The notes under the pieces: model-generated | What the model was told of the DNA's origin: nothing | What the model saw: the letters and a program-made list of their open reading frames with translations, nothing else | Databases searched by the model: none | DNA from: Flammeovirga agarivorans | GTDB lineage: Bacteria > Bacteroidota > Bacteroidia > Cytophagales > Flammeovirgaceae | DNA: 64,000 nt | Assembly (NCBI RefSeq): GCF_012641475.1 | Contig: NZ_JABAIL010000001.1 | Span: 62,001 to 126,000 of the forward strand | Direction: 5' to 3' | Translations under genes and position numbers: made by a program | Shown here: positions 8,590-16,631 of the stretch, in pieces | How the letters are laid out: each line of letters begins with the position of its first letter | How positions within the stretch are numbered: position 1 is the first letter of the stretch

Positions 8590-9480
8590 TTAATGTGGTT
8601 TAGCATTCGGTTCCACATGAATCAGAACATCAGCAATTTCATTAAAATCAGCTTTTAGTGAATCTTTAACGTCATGTGCTATGTCATGCCCTTGGCGAAC
8701 AGATAATTCTCCGTCAACAATAATATGAAGATCGACATAGAATTTAAAACCCATTTTACGAATGTAGCATTTTTCTGTGTCGATAACCCCATCTACTTTT
8801 ATACTTTCCTGTTTTACTTTTTCAATGAAATCATCATAAAGATTCTCATCCATAATTTCACCAAAGGCAGGTCTAAAAAGTAGATAGCTATTGAATAATA
8901 TAATTCCTACAGCGAAAAGAGCAGCCCAAGAGTCGGCTGTTTCGTATCCATCACCACCGAAAATTGAAATACTGATCCCGACAAATGCTGATAATGAAAT
9001 AAGTGCATCACTTCTATGATGTCCCGCATCAGCTTCTAAAGAAGAGCTATTCAGTTTTTTACCTCTATAAAGAACATATTTATATAAACTGTACTTTATG
9101 ATGATAATAGACCCCAGTACAACCAACGTAAATTTTGAAGGTGTTTCTGTATGTCCATCTAGTATTCTTGTGATACTTTGTTGCCCAATAATTAATGCAG
9201 AAGTAATTAAAAAACCAATTGTGATAAATGTTGCTATCGGTTCAAATTTACCATGACCGTAAGGGTGGTTTTTATCTGGGGCTTTTGTAGAAAAATTTAA
9301 TCCTACTAAAACAACAAAGGAAGAAATGATGTCGGCACAAGATTCAATGGCATCAGCGATCATAGCTTGTGAATTACCAATGATACCTACAGTTCCTTTA
9401 GCAACGGTGAGAATAAAGTTTCCAATGATGCTCATCCAAGTTGTTCTAAAGGCTTGTTTTTTTTCTTCCTTTGAAATCAT
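8590..9480 (-). CDS. Cation diffusion facilitator (CDF) family transporter
   Basis: This is an inner-membrane metal/proton antiporter of the ZnT/YiiP family, 296 residues with about six membrane segments and a cytosolic ferredoxin-like C-terminal domain (from about residue 205). Signature features are the TM2 motif ADAIESCADIISS, HPYGHGKFE in the loop, and the TM5 motif HHRSD giving HxxxD. In TM2 the first of the two usual aspartates aligns with a glutamate (ESCAD), so the site would be E/D plus H/D. That makes the metal preference uncertain among Zn, Fe, Mn and Co. It lies 3 bases after the heptose kinase and 20 bases before the GH3 gene, so all three are probably one transcript. Confidence 0.9.
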   Translation of the reverse strand: MISKEEKKQAFRTTWMSIIGNFILTVAKGTVGIIGNSQAMIADAIESCADIISSFVVLVGLNFSTKAPDKNHPYGHGKFEPIATFITIGFLITSALIIGQQSITRILDGHTETPSKFTLVVLGSIIIIKYSLYKYVLYRGKKLNSSSLEADAGHHRSDALISLSAFVGISISIFGGDGYETADSWAALFAVGIILFNSYLLFRPAFGEIMDENLYDDFIEKVKQESIKVDGVIDTEKCYIRKMGFKFYVDLHIIVDGELSVRQGHDIAHDVKDSLKADFNEIADVLIHVEPNAKPH

Positions 9481-9483
9481 AGA

Positions 9484-10461
9484 CTACAACTTTCTTTCTG
9501 CTTCTTGGAGTAGATCTTCTTTATTGATCGGTACTACACCTACATGTTCACAGACTAAACCACCACCAAGGTTGGCTAAACCTGCTACAGTTTCCATGGG
9601 TAAGCCTACAGCTAACGCCAAAGAAGCAATAGAAATAACAGTATCACCAGCACCAGATACATCAGCGATTTCTCGTTTGTGTGCTGGAATATGAGCATCT
9701 TCAGAATGGTTAGAAATATACACACCATGCTCAGATAGAGTTACCATTGTGTGTTCATTGTCCATTTTTGCTTTAAGTTCTTTTGTTGCTGCTTTCACTT
9801 CATCGATCACATCACCATCGAAGTCGAATTTTAAACCTTCTCGCATTTCTTTAAGGTTAGGTTTAAATAAGGTAACACCAGCGTAGTCGAGGAAGTTTCT
9901 CTTCTTAGGATCTACAGTGGTCGGTATATTATTCTCTTTTGCAATTGCAATGACTTCTTTGATTAAGTGAGGAGTAATAACTCCTTTATCGTAATCCTCG
10001 AAAATAATAACATCAGCATCTGTAGCTAGTTCCTTGATTTTTTCGATGAGTCGATTACTTTCTTTATCAGAAAGAGGAGCAGCATTTTCGTTATCAATAC
10101 GTAAAACATGCTGAGCACTAGCAATAACTCTATGTTTTACTGTAGTCACTTTTTCATCAGATTGTAAAATACCCTCTTTTGAAATATTCAGTGAATCACA
10201 AAGGTTTAAAAAGGTGTCAGCTTCAGCATCTTGACCAATAACTGAACAGATAATTGGAGAAGCACCTAAAAAATGAAGGTTTTTGGCTACGTTGGCAGCA
10301 CCTCCCATTCTAGATTCTTTTTTCTTTACATTGACGATAGGTACAGGAGCTTCTGGAGATATTCTATCTACATTACCCCAGATGTATGAGTCAATCATCA
10401 CATCACCAATCACCAATGCTTTTAGACCATTAAATTTGTCTAATGCCTCTCTAATACTCAT
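9484..10461 (-). CDS. rfaE1: D-glycero-beta-D-manno-heptose-7-phosphate kinase (RfaE1-type)
   Basis: This is a PfkB-family cytosolic kinase that phosphorylates heptose 7-phosphate at C1 in ADP-heptose synthesis for lipopolysaccharide core. Visible features are the N-terminal VIGDVMIDSYIWG, the sugar-contact motif RMGGAANVAKNL, and the catalytic GAGDT in DVSGAGDTV with the general-base Asp. At 325 residues it matches the kinase half of HldE; the nucleotidyltransferase half is absent, as in organisms with separate RfaE1 and RfaE2. It is the first of three closely spaced genes with the CDF transporter and GH3 protein. A generic PfkB sugar kinase is the alternative, but the N-terminal signature favours RfaE1. 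Confidence 0.85.
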   Translation of the reverse strand: MSIREALDKFNGLKALVIGDVMIDSYIWGNVDRISPEAPVPIVNVKKKESRMGGAANVAKNLHFLGASPIICSVIGQDAEADTFLNLCDSLNISKEGILQSDEKVTTVKHRVIASAQHVLRIDNENAAPLSDKESNRLIEKIKELATDADVIIFEDYDKGVITPHLIKEVIAIAKENNIPTTVDPKKRNFLDYAGVTLFKPNLKEMREGLKFDFDGDVIDEVKAATKELKAKMDNEHTMVTLSEHGVYISNHSEDAHIPAHKREIADVSGAGDTVISIASLALAVGLPMETVAGLANLGGGLVCEHVGVVPINKEDLLQEAERKL

Positions 10462-10543
10462 TTATATTGTTTTTTGATGGGTCTAATAAAGAATAGGAAA
10501 GCCATTAGAATAGTACCTAATAACTTTCCTACGAATATTTCAA

Positions 10544-11764
10544 TTACACTAATTTACTTAGTGCTTCTTTAATCTTTTTTACAGCCTCTACTAATTCTTC
10601 ATCAGCAGCAGCATAAGAAATACGAATACAGTTTGGAGATCCAAAGGCAGCACCAGCTACTGTAGACACATGTGCTTCATTTAAGAAAAACATCGCCAAG
10701 TCATTAGAATCCTTAATGACTTCTCCATTAAAAGATTTACCAAAGTAAGCACTGAAATCTGGGAAGATATAAAATGCTCCTTGTGGTAAGTTGGTTTTTA
10801 CCCCTTCAATTTCATCTAACAATCCTTTAAGTAGGCCTCTTCTTCTTAGATAAGCAGATTTCATTTCTTCAATTACATTACCTCTATCTCCTTTCAGAGC
10901 GGCAATACATGCTCTTTGTGTAATTGTATTGATACCTGAAGTAACCTGTCCTTGAATTTTAGTACAAGCTTTTGCTAAATGAAGTGGAGCACCAATGTAT
11001 CCAATTCTCCATCCAGTCATTGCAAAACCTTTTGAGAAACCGTTAACTACAACAGTACGGTCTTTTACATTCTCGAACTGAGCAATACTTACATGCTCAC
11101 CACCAAAGTTGATGTACTCATAGATTTCATCAGAAACAATATAAATATCATCATGTTTTGCTACTTCATCAGCAATTTCTTTCAATTCTTCCTTTGTAAA
11201 TACAGTACCTGTAGGGTTACAAGGAGAAGAGAAAAGAACAGCTTTTGTATTTGGAGTAATTGCAGCTCTTAATTCTTCAGCAGTTACTTTAAAATCATTT
11301 TCAATGCTACCCGAAAGGATAATAGGTGTACCACCCGCTAAATGAATCTGATCAGTATATGATACCCAGTATGGAGAAAAAACAATCACTTCGTCTCCAG
11401 GGTTTAGGATACTAAGCATTACATTGGCTACAGAGTGTTTTGCACCCGCAGAAACTACAATGTTTTCAGCCTTGAAATCAAGACCATTTTCCTTTTGGAA
11501 TTTTTCAGCAATAGCTTCTCTTAACTCAGGGTAACCTGGTACAGGTGGGTAAGAAAAATATTTTCCCTCATCGATAGCGGCTTTTGCTGCATCCTGAATA
11601 TATTGAGGAGTTGGAAAGTCAGGTTCTCCTAGGTTAAGTTTTATAACGTTAATTCCCTTTGCTTGTAGTTCTCTAGCTTTAACGGCCATTACTAGTGTTG
11701 CAGACTCAGTGATGTTATCAAAACGGTTAGATAACGTCAACTTACTTTCTGTTTGCGTTCCCAT
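10544..11764 (-). CDS. Pyridoxal-phosphate aminotransferase, class I (aspartate aminotransferase type)
   Basis: This is a fold type I PLP enzyme of 406 residues, most like the class Ib aspartate/prephenate aminotransferases of the cytosol. The PLP lysine is Lys245 in SKGFAMTGWRIGY. Other class marks are NLGEPDFPTP near the N-terminus, SPCNPTGTVF, the DEIYEYINF aspartate/tyrosine pair, and the substrate-binding Arg in CIRISYA near the end. It transfers the amino group between aspartate or a similar amino acid and 2-oxoglutarate. It lies 82 bases upstream of the heptose kinase on the same strand; co-transcription is possible but not shown. Confidence 0.9.
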   Translation of the reverse strand: MGTQTESKLTLSNRFDNITESATLVMAVKARELQAKGINVIKLNLGEPDFPTPQYIQDAAKAAIDEGKYFSYPPVPGYPELREAIAEKFQKENGLDFKAENIVVSAGAKHSVANVMLSILNPGDEVIVFSPYWVSYTDQIHLAGGTPIILSGSIENDFKVTAEELRAAITPNTKAVLFSSPCNPTGTVFTKEELKEIADEVAKHDDIYIVSDEIYEYINFGGEHVSIAQFENVKDRTVVVNGFSKGFAMTGWRIGYIGAPLHLAKACTKIQGQVTSGINTITQRACIAALKGDRGNVIEEMKSAYLRRRGLLKGLLDEIEGVKTNLPQGAFYIFPDFSAYFGKSFNGEVIKDSNDLAMFFLNEAHVSTVAGAAFGSPNCIRISYAAADEELVEAVKKIKEALSKLV

Positions 11765-11898
11765 CCTGTAAATTAAATTTTTGATTATTCTGACTAACAG
11801 AAGAAATTCAATGAATTCTAATGTGATATTAGAGTGCGAAAATAATGTTTATAACGGAGAGGAACACAATTTTAGATCATTAAATAAGATGATTTCAC

Positions 11899-12237
11899 TT
11901 ATTTGGTGTAAAGAATGGGTTCTGAGCAAGATTTTTCGTCTACAACAAAAACGATATGATGTCTCGGTTGGAAGAGTTTTGTATCGACAGAGTAGACCTC
12001 ATCGCAATAAAAGACTTTCAATTCATAGTCTTTTCTCGGTAATGATATCGCTGTAATTTTTTTTGTATGAAGACTTACAATAAGCCCATCTTGATCATGA
12101 ATTTCTAAATGCAAATTATTTATATGCTGGGCATCATGATTTATCACTTCAAAAAGCAGCTTTGTTTCTTTTATGTGATATGTATCTGTAGAGAGAAGTG
12201 ATAAAAATAAAGTAGGTAAAAGAAAAAGGAAGTACAT
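11899..12237 (-). CDS. Hypothetical small exported protein
   Basis: I do not recognise this 112-residue protein. The N-terminus (MYFLFLLPTLFLSLLSTDTYH) looks like a signal peptide or membrane anchor. The rest is a short beta-rich domain with alternating hydrophobic residues and no catalytic motif. An overlapping plus-strand frame exists over 11781-12056, but it has poor composition and no plausible start context, so I prefer the minus-strand reading. It sits between the aminotransferase and a lipoprotein gene on the same strand, with a terminator just upstream (12291-12327), so it needs its own promoter in the 55 bases before its start. Confidence 0.5.
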   Translation of the reverse strand: MYFLFLLPTLFLSLLSTDTYHIKETKLLFEVINHDAQHINNLHLEIHDQDGLIVSLHTKKITAISLPRKDYELKVFYCDEVYSVDTKLFQPRHHIVFVVDEKSCSEPILYTK

Positions 12238-12290
12238 GATAGTAGTATTTAAGGTTTAATAGAGAGGTTACTATAATGTACTAAAAATCA

Positions 12291-12327
12291 GTGAAATAAA
12301 AAAGGTGCTTCTTTTTAGGAAGCACCT
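12291..12327 (-). terminator. Terminator after the 222-residue lipoprotein gene
   Basis: On the minus strand AGGTGCTTC (C) pairs with GAAGCACCT (12303-12327), followed by a run of T's with few interruptions (12291-12302). Confidence 0.85.
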
Positions 12328-12354
12328 GATTTTGAATATCTTATATACTATATA

Positions 12355-13023
12355 TTAATCAAAGTTAGTAACATCTAATGGTGTGTCAGCAAATGTACCA
12401 TCCGTTACTTCAACATTACCATCTTCACCATAAGCTTTGAAGCTGAACGTACCAGAAGCTTTATCATTTTCAATCTTAGTGAAATTGAAAGTGATGTTTC
12501 CAGCAAGATCTAAGTTGGTTACAATATCTAATGCTGTTGCTCTTTGTACTGTAACATCTTTTTGTGCAGCTAGAGCAATCACATTTGTAAAACTTTGGCT
12601 GTCATTGTATTCTACAACTAGATCGTATAAGTCTTGAGCAGAAACATTGCTTAAGTACAATGCACCTCCTAAACCTTTGATCGGATCTGTTGCAATTCCT
12701 GGTGCAGATGTAAGATTAATTTGAATACCTTCTGAAGTACTAAATAAATCTGTATGCATAAATGCTAAGATAGCTGTACCTTTTACATCAAGAGCAGTCA
12801 ATTGAAAATCGAAATCTGCAAAATATAATGCAGTAGAGTTTCCTGTTACTCTATACCCCGCGTAGTTACTAAAATCTTTTTCAGTGCCATCGACTACTGC
12901 AGTGGCATCACCAAAATCTAAAAGTGCATCAGCAATACTATTAGTCACTTCATCAACAGCATCGCCACATGATGTAAACATAAAAGCAGAAATAACAGAC
13001 AGGAAGAATATTCTTAGTCTCAT
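12355..13023 (-). CDS. Hypothetical lipoprotein, about 222 residues
   Basis: The signal peptide ends in a lipobox (MRLRIFFLSVISAFMFTSCGD), so the mature protein should begin with a lipidated Cys20 and sit in an outer or inner membrane leaflet. The mature part is acidic, rich in Asp, Thr and Asn, and predicted mostly beta, with no motif I recognise. Repeated hydrophobic beta strands such as GNITFNFTKIEND and ASGTFSFKAYGED suggest a sandwich fold of the kind often annotated as DUF lipoproteins in Bacteroidetes. It precedes a good terminator. The next gene upstream (13130-13594) is another lipoprotein on the same strand with similar Gly/Thr-rich ends, and they may act together. Confidence 0.75.
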   Translation of the reverse strand: MRLRIFFLSVISAFMFTSCGDAVDEVTNSIADALLDFGDATAVVDGTEKDFSNYAGYRVTGNSTALYFADFDFQLTALDVKGTAILAFMHTDLFSTSEGIQINLTSAPGIATDPIKGLGGALYLSNVSAQDLYDLVVEYNDSQSFTNVIALAAQKDVTVQRATALDIVTNLDLAGNITFNFTKIENDKASGTFSFKAYGEDGNVEVTDGTFADTPLDVTNFD

Positions 13024-13129
13024 AGTGTTAATATTAATTAGATTAAAAAAATGAAGTAACCCTATTTAATAATAGAGTTACTTTAATGACAGTTGTTAAA
13101 TGATTGTAAACAAAAATAGTGCTCTTTTT

Positions 13130-13594
13130 TTAAGGACGGACAGCATTTATTAAAAATAATTCTGTTCCAGCAATATTGTATTGAAGAGAGAGTTGGCCAT
13201 TATCGCTAATGCTTCCTGTAAGAGTAGCATTATTATCTTGGCTAAATGCTTTTGTTAGTCGGAAAGAACCATTTTCTTGGTTTCCTTCTACTGTTACATC
13301 GTAATAAGTAGTTTGAAGTAAATTGGCAGTTGATGTGCCAAAAGAAACTTTAGCTGTCGTGATAAGGAAGTCAATTTTTACTAAGCGATCATCAGTCTTT
13401 GTAATGACGATTTGATCAATATCAGCTTTAGGAGTAATATCCGCCTGTCCTTGTCCTGTTTTTGCAGAAATTGCAGTGACTTGATATGTACCTTCTACCG
13501 CAGATGCAGTATTTGCAATATCGTCAGGTTCACAAGAGAATAGGAAAAAAGAAAAGGTGAATAGTATAGTGCTAAAAGTGATGTATTTATTCAT
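13130..13594 (-). CDS. Hypothetical lipoprotein, 154 residues
   Basis: A signal peptide with lipobox is present (MNKYITFSTILFTFSFFLFSCEPDD), giving a lipidated Cys21. I take the start at 13594 rather than an upstream ATG at 13684, because the upstream 30 residues are polar and would bury the signal peptide. The mature domain has the pattern EGTYQVTAIS ... GSFRLTKAF ... GSISDNGQLSLQY, a lipocalin-like or calycin-like beta fold that is common in Bacteroidetes. That is an inference from strand spacing only. It is 106 bases upstream of the other lipoprotein gene on the same strand; no terminator is evident between them. Confidence 0.72.
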   Translation of the reverse strand: MNKYITFSTILFTFSFFLFSCEPDDIANTASAVEGTYQVTAISAKTGQGQADITPKADIDQIVITKTDDRLVKIDFLITTAKVSFGTSTANLLQTTYYDVTVEGNQENGSFRLTKAFSQDNNATLTGSISDNGQLSLQYNIAGTELFLINAVRP

Positions 13595-13834
13595 TTGATA
13601 TCTATGGGTTAAGTGATGGAAAGAGAAGTTATGTGATTGAATTAAATTTACGCATTTATAATGACAATAAATTGTATTATTCAAAGAATGTATTATAGAT
13701 ATTAAAACCGTTAGTCTCTATTAAATGTTTTGGCGAAACCTATGTTTTTTGCACCCTGTTAAAAAAAACTAAGAAGTCTTCTCAAAAAGCATAGTTGTGT
13801 GATCAATATCATTTATATAAGTGCTCAGTAAATG

Positions 13835-13842
13835 TATATTTG
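13835..13842 (+). promoter_or_regulatory. Putative -7 box for gpmI
   Basis: TATATTTG matches the Bacteroidetes -7 consensus TAnnTTTG exactly. A clear TTG -33 box at the right distance is missing (a weak TTTATA lies 20 bases upstream). It would give a leader of about 40 bases to the ATG at 13887. Confidence 0.5.
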
Positions 13843-13886
13843 TCGCATTGTTTATTACTATAGAAAAATCGGAAAATTCAGTTAAC

Positions 13887-15410
13887 ATGAACAAGAAAAC
13901 AATCTTAATGATCTTAGATGGTTGGGGAATCGGTCCTGATCCTAAAGTTTCTGCTATCGATCAAGCAAAAACTCCATTTATCGACTCATTATATACAAAA
14001 TATAAGCATAGTAAATTAGAAGCTTCAGGTTTAGCAGTTGGTCTTCCAGACGGTCAAATGGGTAACTCTGAAGTAGGGCACATGAACCTAGGTGCTGGTC
14101 GTGTTGTTTACCAAATGCTTGTTCGTATTAACCAAGCTGTAGAAGACGGTTCTATTGCCGATATCGCAGAATTAAAAGATGCGTTTAAATACGCTCAAGA
14201 CAATAATAAGAAAGTTCACTTTATGGGATTGGTTTCTGATGGTGGTGTTCACTCTCATGTCAATCACTTAAAAGGACTTTTATCAGCAGCAAATACAGCA
14301 GGTCTTTCTAAAGATCAAGTATTTGTTCATGCATTTACAGATGGTCGTGACTGTGACCCTATGTCAGGTAAAGGTTTTATTGCTGATGTAGAAAAGCATA
14401 TGTCTGAGACTACAGGTCAATTGGCTTCAGTAGTAGGTCGTTACTATGCAATGGATAGAGATAACCGTTGGGAAAGAGTTGCTTTAGCTTACAATGTTAT
14501 GGTAAATGCAGAAGGAACTAAAGTAGACAACGTTGACGCTGCTATTCAAGCATCATATGACGAGGGTGTAACAGATGAATTTATCAAGCCAATCGTTAAC
14601 ACTGTTGATGGTGAGCCTGTTGCTAAAATCGAAGAAGGTGATGTAGTATTATGTTTCAACTTCCGTACTGACCGTGGTCGTGAAATTTCTCAAGCGTTAT
14701 CTCAAAGAGATATTCCAGAAGGAGGAATGAAGAAGTTGGATATCAACTACATTACAATGACAATGTATGATGAGACTTTCAAAGGAGTGAAAGTTTTATT
14801 CCATAAAGATAACTTAACGCAAACTTTAGGAGAAGTTTTAGAGAGTGCAGGTAAGAAGCAAATTAGAATTGCTGAAACTGAAAAGTATCCTCACGTAACT
14901 TTCTTCTTCTCAGGTGGTCGTGAAACTGAATTTGAAGGTGAAACTCGTTTATTAGCTCCTTCTCCGAAAGTAGCTACTTACGATTTACAACCTGAAATGA
15001 GTGCTTACGATATCAGAGATAAAATTGTTCCAGAATTAGAGAAAGAAGACGTAGACTTCGTTTGCTTGAACTTTGCTAATGCTGATATGGTAGGTCATAC
15101 AGGTGTATTCGAAGCTGCAGTAGCTGCTTGTGAAGCTGTAGATGCTTGTGCAAAAGCTGTTGTTGAAGCAGGTTTAGACCATGGTTATTCATCTATCGTA
15201 ATTGCCGATCATGGTAACTCAGATGTGATGATGAACCCTGATGGATCTCCAAACACTGCACATACAACTAACTTAGTACCTTGTATCTTTGTTGATCCTG
15301 AGTTTGATGGTGAAATCAAAGATGGTAAGTTAGGTGATATCGCTCCAACAGTATTAAAAATTGTAGGTGTTGATCAACCAGAAGAAATGACAGGTGTTAG
15401 CTTAATCTAA
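13887..15410 (+). CDS. gpmI: 2,3-bisphosphoglycerate-independent phosphoglycerate mutase
   Basis: This glycolytic enzyme interconverts 3- and 2-phosphoglycerate in the cytosol, using two Mn ions and a phosphoserine intermediate. The alkaline-phosphatase-type fold is evident: MILDGWGIG with metal-binding Asp11, the phosphorylated Ser61 in MGNSEVGHMNLGAGR, TDGRDCDP, the ADHGNSD metal ligands near the C-terminus and HTTN. The length of 507 residues is normal for iPGM. I take the start at 13887 because the MNKKTILMILDGW N-terminus aligns with the family. It is monocistronic, with a -7 box upstream and a strong terminator at 15436. Codon use is notably optimised, consistent with high expression. 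Confidence 0.97.
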   Translation: MNKKTILMILDGWGIGPDPKVSAIDQAKTPFIDSLYTKYKHSKLEASGLAVGLPDGQMGNSEVGHMNLGAGRVVYQMLVRINQAVEDGSIADIAELKDAFKYAQDNNKKVHFMGLVSDGGVHSHVNHLKGLLSAANTAGLSKDQVFVHAFTDGRDCDPMSGKGFIADVEKHMSETTGQLASVVGRYYAMDRDNRWERVALAYNVMVNAEGTKVDNVDAAIQASYDEGVTDEFIKPIVNTVDGEPVAKIEEGDVVLCFNFRTDRGREISQALSQRDIPEGGMKKLDINYITMTMYDETFKGVKVLFHKDNLTQTLGEVLESAGKKQIRIAETEKYPHVTFFFSGGRETEFEGETRLLAPSPKVATYDLQPEMSAYDIRDKIVPELEKEDVDFVCLNFANADMVGHTGVFEAAVAACEAVDACAKAVVEAGLDHGYSSIVIADHGNSDVMMNPDGSPNTAHTTNLVPCIFVDPEFDGEIKDGKLGDIAPTVLKIVGVDQPEEMTGVSLI

Positions 15411-15435
15411 GCAACTCCATCATAAATATTTTAAG

Positions 15436-15472
15436 AGCCACTTTCTAATTATATAAGAAAGTGGCTTTTTTA
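15436..15472 (+). terminator. Terminator after gpmI
   Basis: Perfect 11-bp inverted repeat AGCCACTTTCT / AGAAAGTGGCT (15436-15446 and 15456-15466) followed by six T's. Confidence 0.9.
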
Positions 15473-15556
15473 TTGTTGTTATTAATACAGAATCATAATG
15501 TATTCTTTAACTTAGTATACTCATACATCATTCACTTTTACGCTACATTTTAGAAC

Positions 15557-16324
15557 ATGTCAGATTTAGGGAAAGTAATATCTATTGTTAATCAAAAAGG
15601 AGGAACAGGAAAAACGACAACAACAACAAACCTTGGCGTAGCTTTAGGAAAGTTGGGTCGTAAAGTCTTATTGATTGATATGGATGCTCAAGGAAACATG
15701 ACATTTCACTTCGGATTACAGAATGAATATGTCAAATCCATGTCTCATGTTTTATTGGAAGGTGAAAAACTAAAAAATATTGCGGTAACAAAAGAAGAAG
15801 TAGATATCGCACCTGCCGATGTTTCATTAGCAGATGCAGAATTATCCATGGTTACTGCAGAAGGGAGAGAATTTATTTTAAAGCAGGCGATCAAAAAAGC
15901 AAGATCAAAGTATGATTTTATTCTTGTTGATTGTGCCCCGGCATTATCCATATTAAGCATTAATGCATTAACAGCCTCCGACCATATTTTGGTTCCTCTA
16001 CAAATGGAAGTCTTAAGTATGCAAGGCTTATCACAGATATTAGAGACCGTCTTCCAAATTAAAGAGAACCTTAACGAAGACCTTACGATTTTAGGTATTC
16101 TTCCTGTGATGTTCGATACAAGACGAACAATTACAATGGAAATTCTTAATCATATTAAAGAGAACTTTGGTATCCGTGTTTTAGAAAATAATATAGGAAT
16201 AGATGTAAAATTGGTAGAAGCACCTTCTTTTGGAAAATCTATCTTTGAATATGCACCTTTATCAGCAGGAGCAATGGCTTATATGCGAGTTGCTAGAGAA
16301 TTTTTGTCGATTTTACCTAAGTAA
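15557..16324 (+). CDS. ParA/Soj family ATPase linked to a chemosensory cluster
   Basis: This 255-residue P-loop ATPase has the deviant Walker A of ParA/MinD proteins (QKGGTGKTTTT, about residues 13-23), the A' motif DMDAQGN and Walker B DFILVDCAPAL. It is cytosolic and should bind the nucleoid as an ATP dimer. No ParB gene or parS site is visible. It is followed, with no convincing terminator, by the giant soluble chemoreceptor and che genes. In other bacteria, ParA homologues next to che genes (PpfA, ParC) place chemoreceptor arrays, so array positioning is the favoured role. A chromosome-partition Soj is the alternative but would normally sit by parB. The role is inference; the family is certain. 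Confidence 0.93.
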   Translation: MSDLGKVISIVNQKGGTGKTTTTTNLGVALGKLGRKVLLIDMDAQGNMTFHFGLQNEYVKSMSHVLLEGEKLKNIAVTKEEVDIAPADVSLADAELSMVTAEGREFILKQAIKKARSKYDFILVDCAPALSILSINALTASDHILVPLQMEVLSMQGLSQILETVFQIKENLNEDLTILGILPVMFDTRRTITMEILNHIKENFGIRVLENNIGIDVKLVEAPSFGKSIFEYAPLSAGAMAYMRVAREFLSILPK

Positions 16325-16560
16325 ATTTAATTTTATAAAGTAAAGAATATAATAAATCGAAGACTAACTATTTGTAAGGAACAATTGTTTAAAAAAAGTC
16401 GTAAATTATTGAATAAGCATTTATATATGTCTGATATATAAGTGTTTGTGATTCATTGAATTTTATTGATATTATCGATTATTGCTATAATAATCATGTC
16501 CTTTTATTCGTTGGAGGAATAAAGTTTAACTGTTGTATTACTTAAGGTAACTACCCATTA

Positions 16561-16580
16561 TCAAACGATTCAGGGTTTGA
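16561..16580 (+). other. Small inverted repeat in the chemoreceptor leader
   Basis: TCAAAC / GTTTGA, 6 pairs with an 8-base loop, lies about 50 bases before the receptor ATG. The 307-base gap between parA and the receptor holds no other gene and no consensus promoter that I can see. Confidence 0.2.
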
Positions 16581-16631
16581 AAACTGTTACATCATAATAC
16601 TTAATTTATACCCAAATAACTATCTATCTAA

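Noticed and set aside
11781-12056. A 91-codon plus-strand frame over the 112-residue minus-strand gene.
   Set aside because: Its composition is basic and cysteine-bearing with no signal or family. The minus frame has a signal-peptide start and is preferred.
15557-16324. Plasmid or chromosomal parAB origin region.
   Set aside because: No parB, no parS-like palindrome repeats and no dnaA boxes were seen near it; the context is chemosensory.
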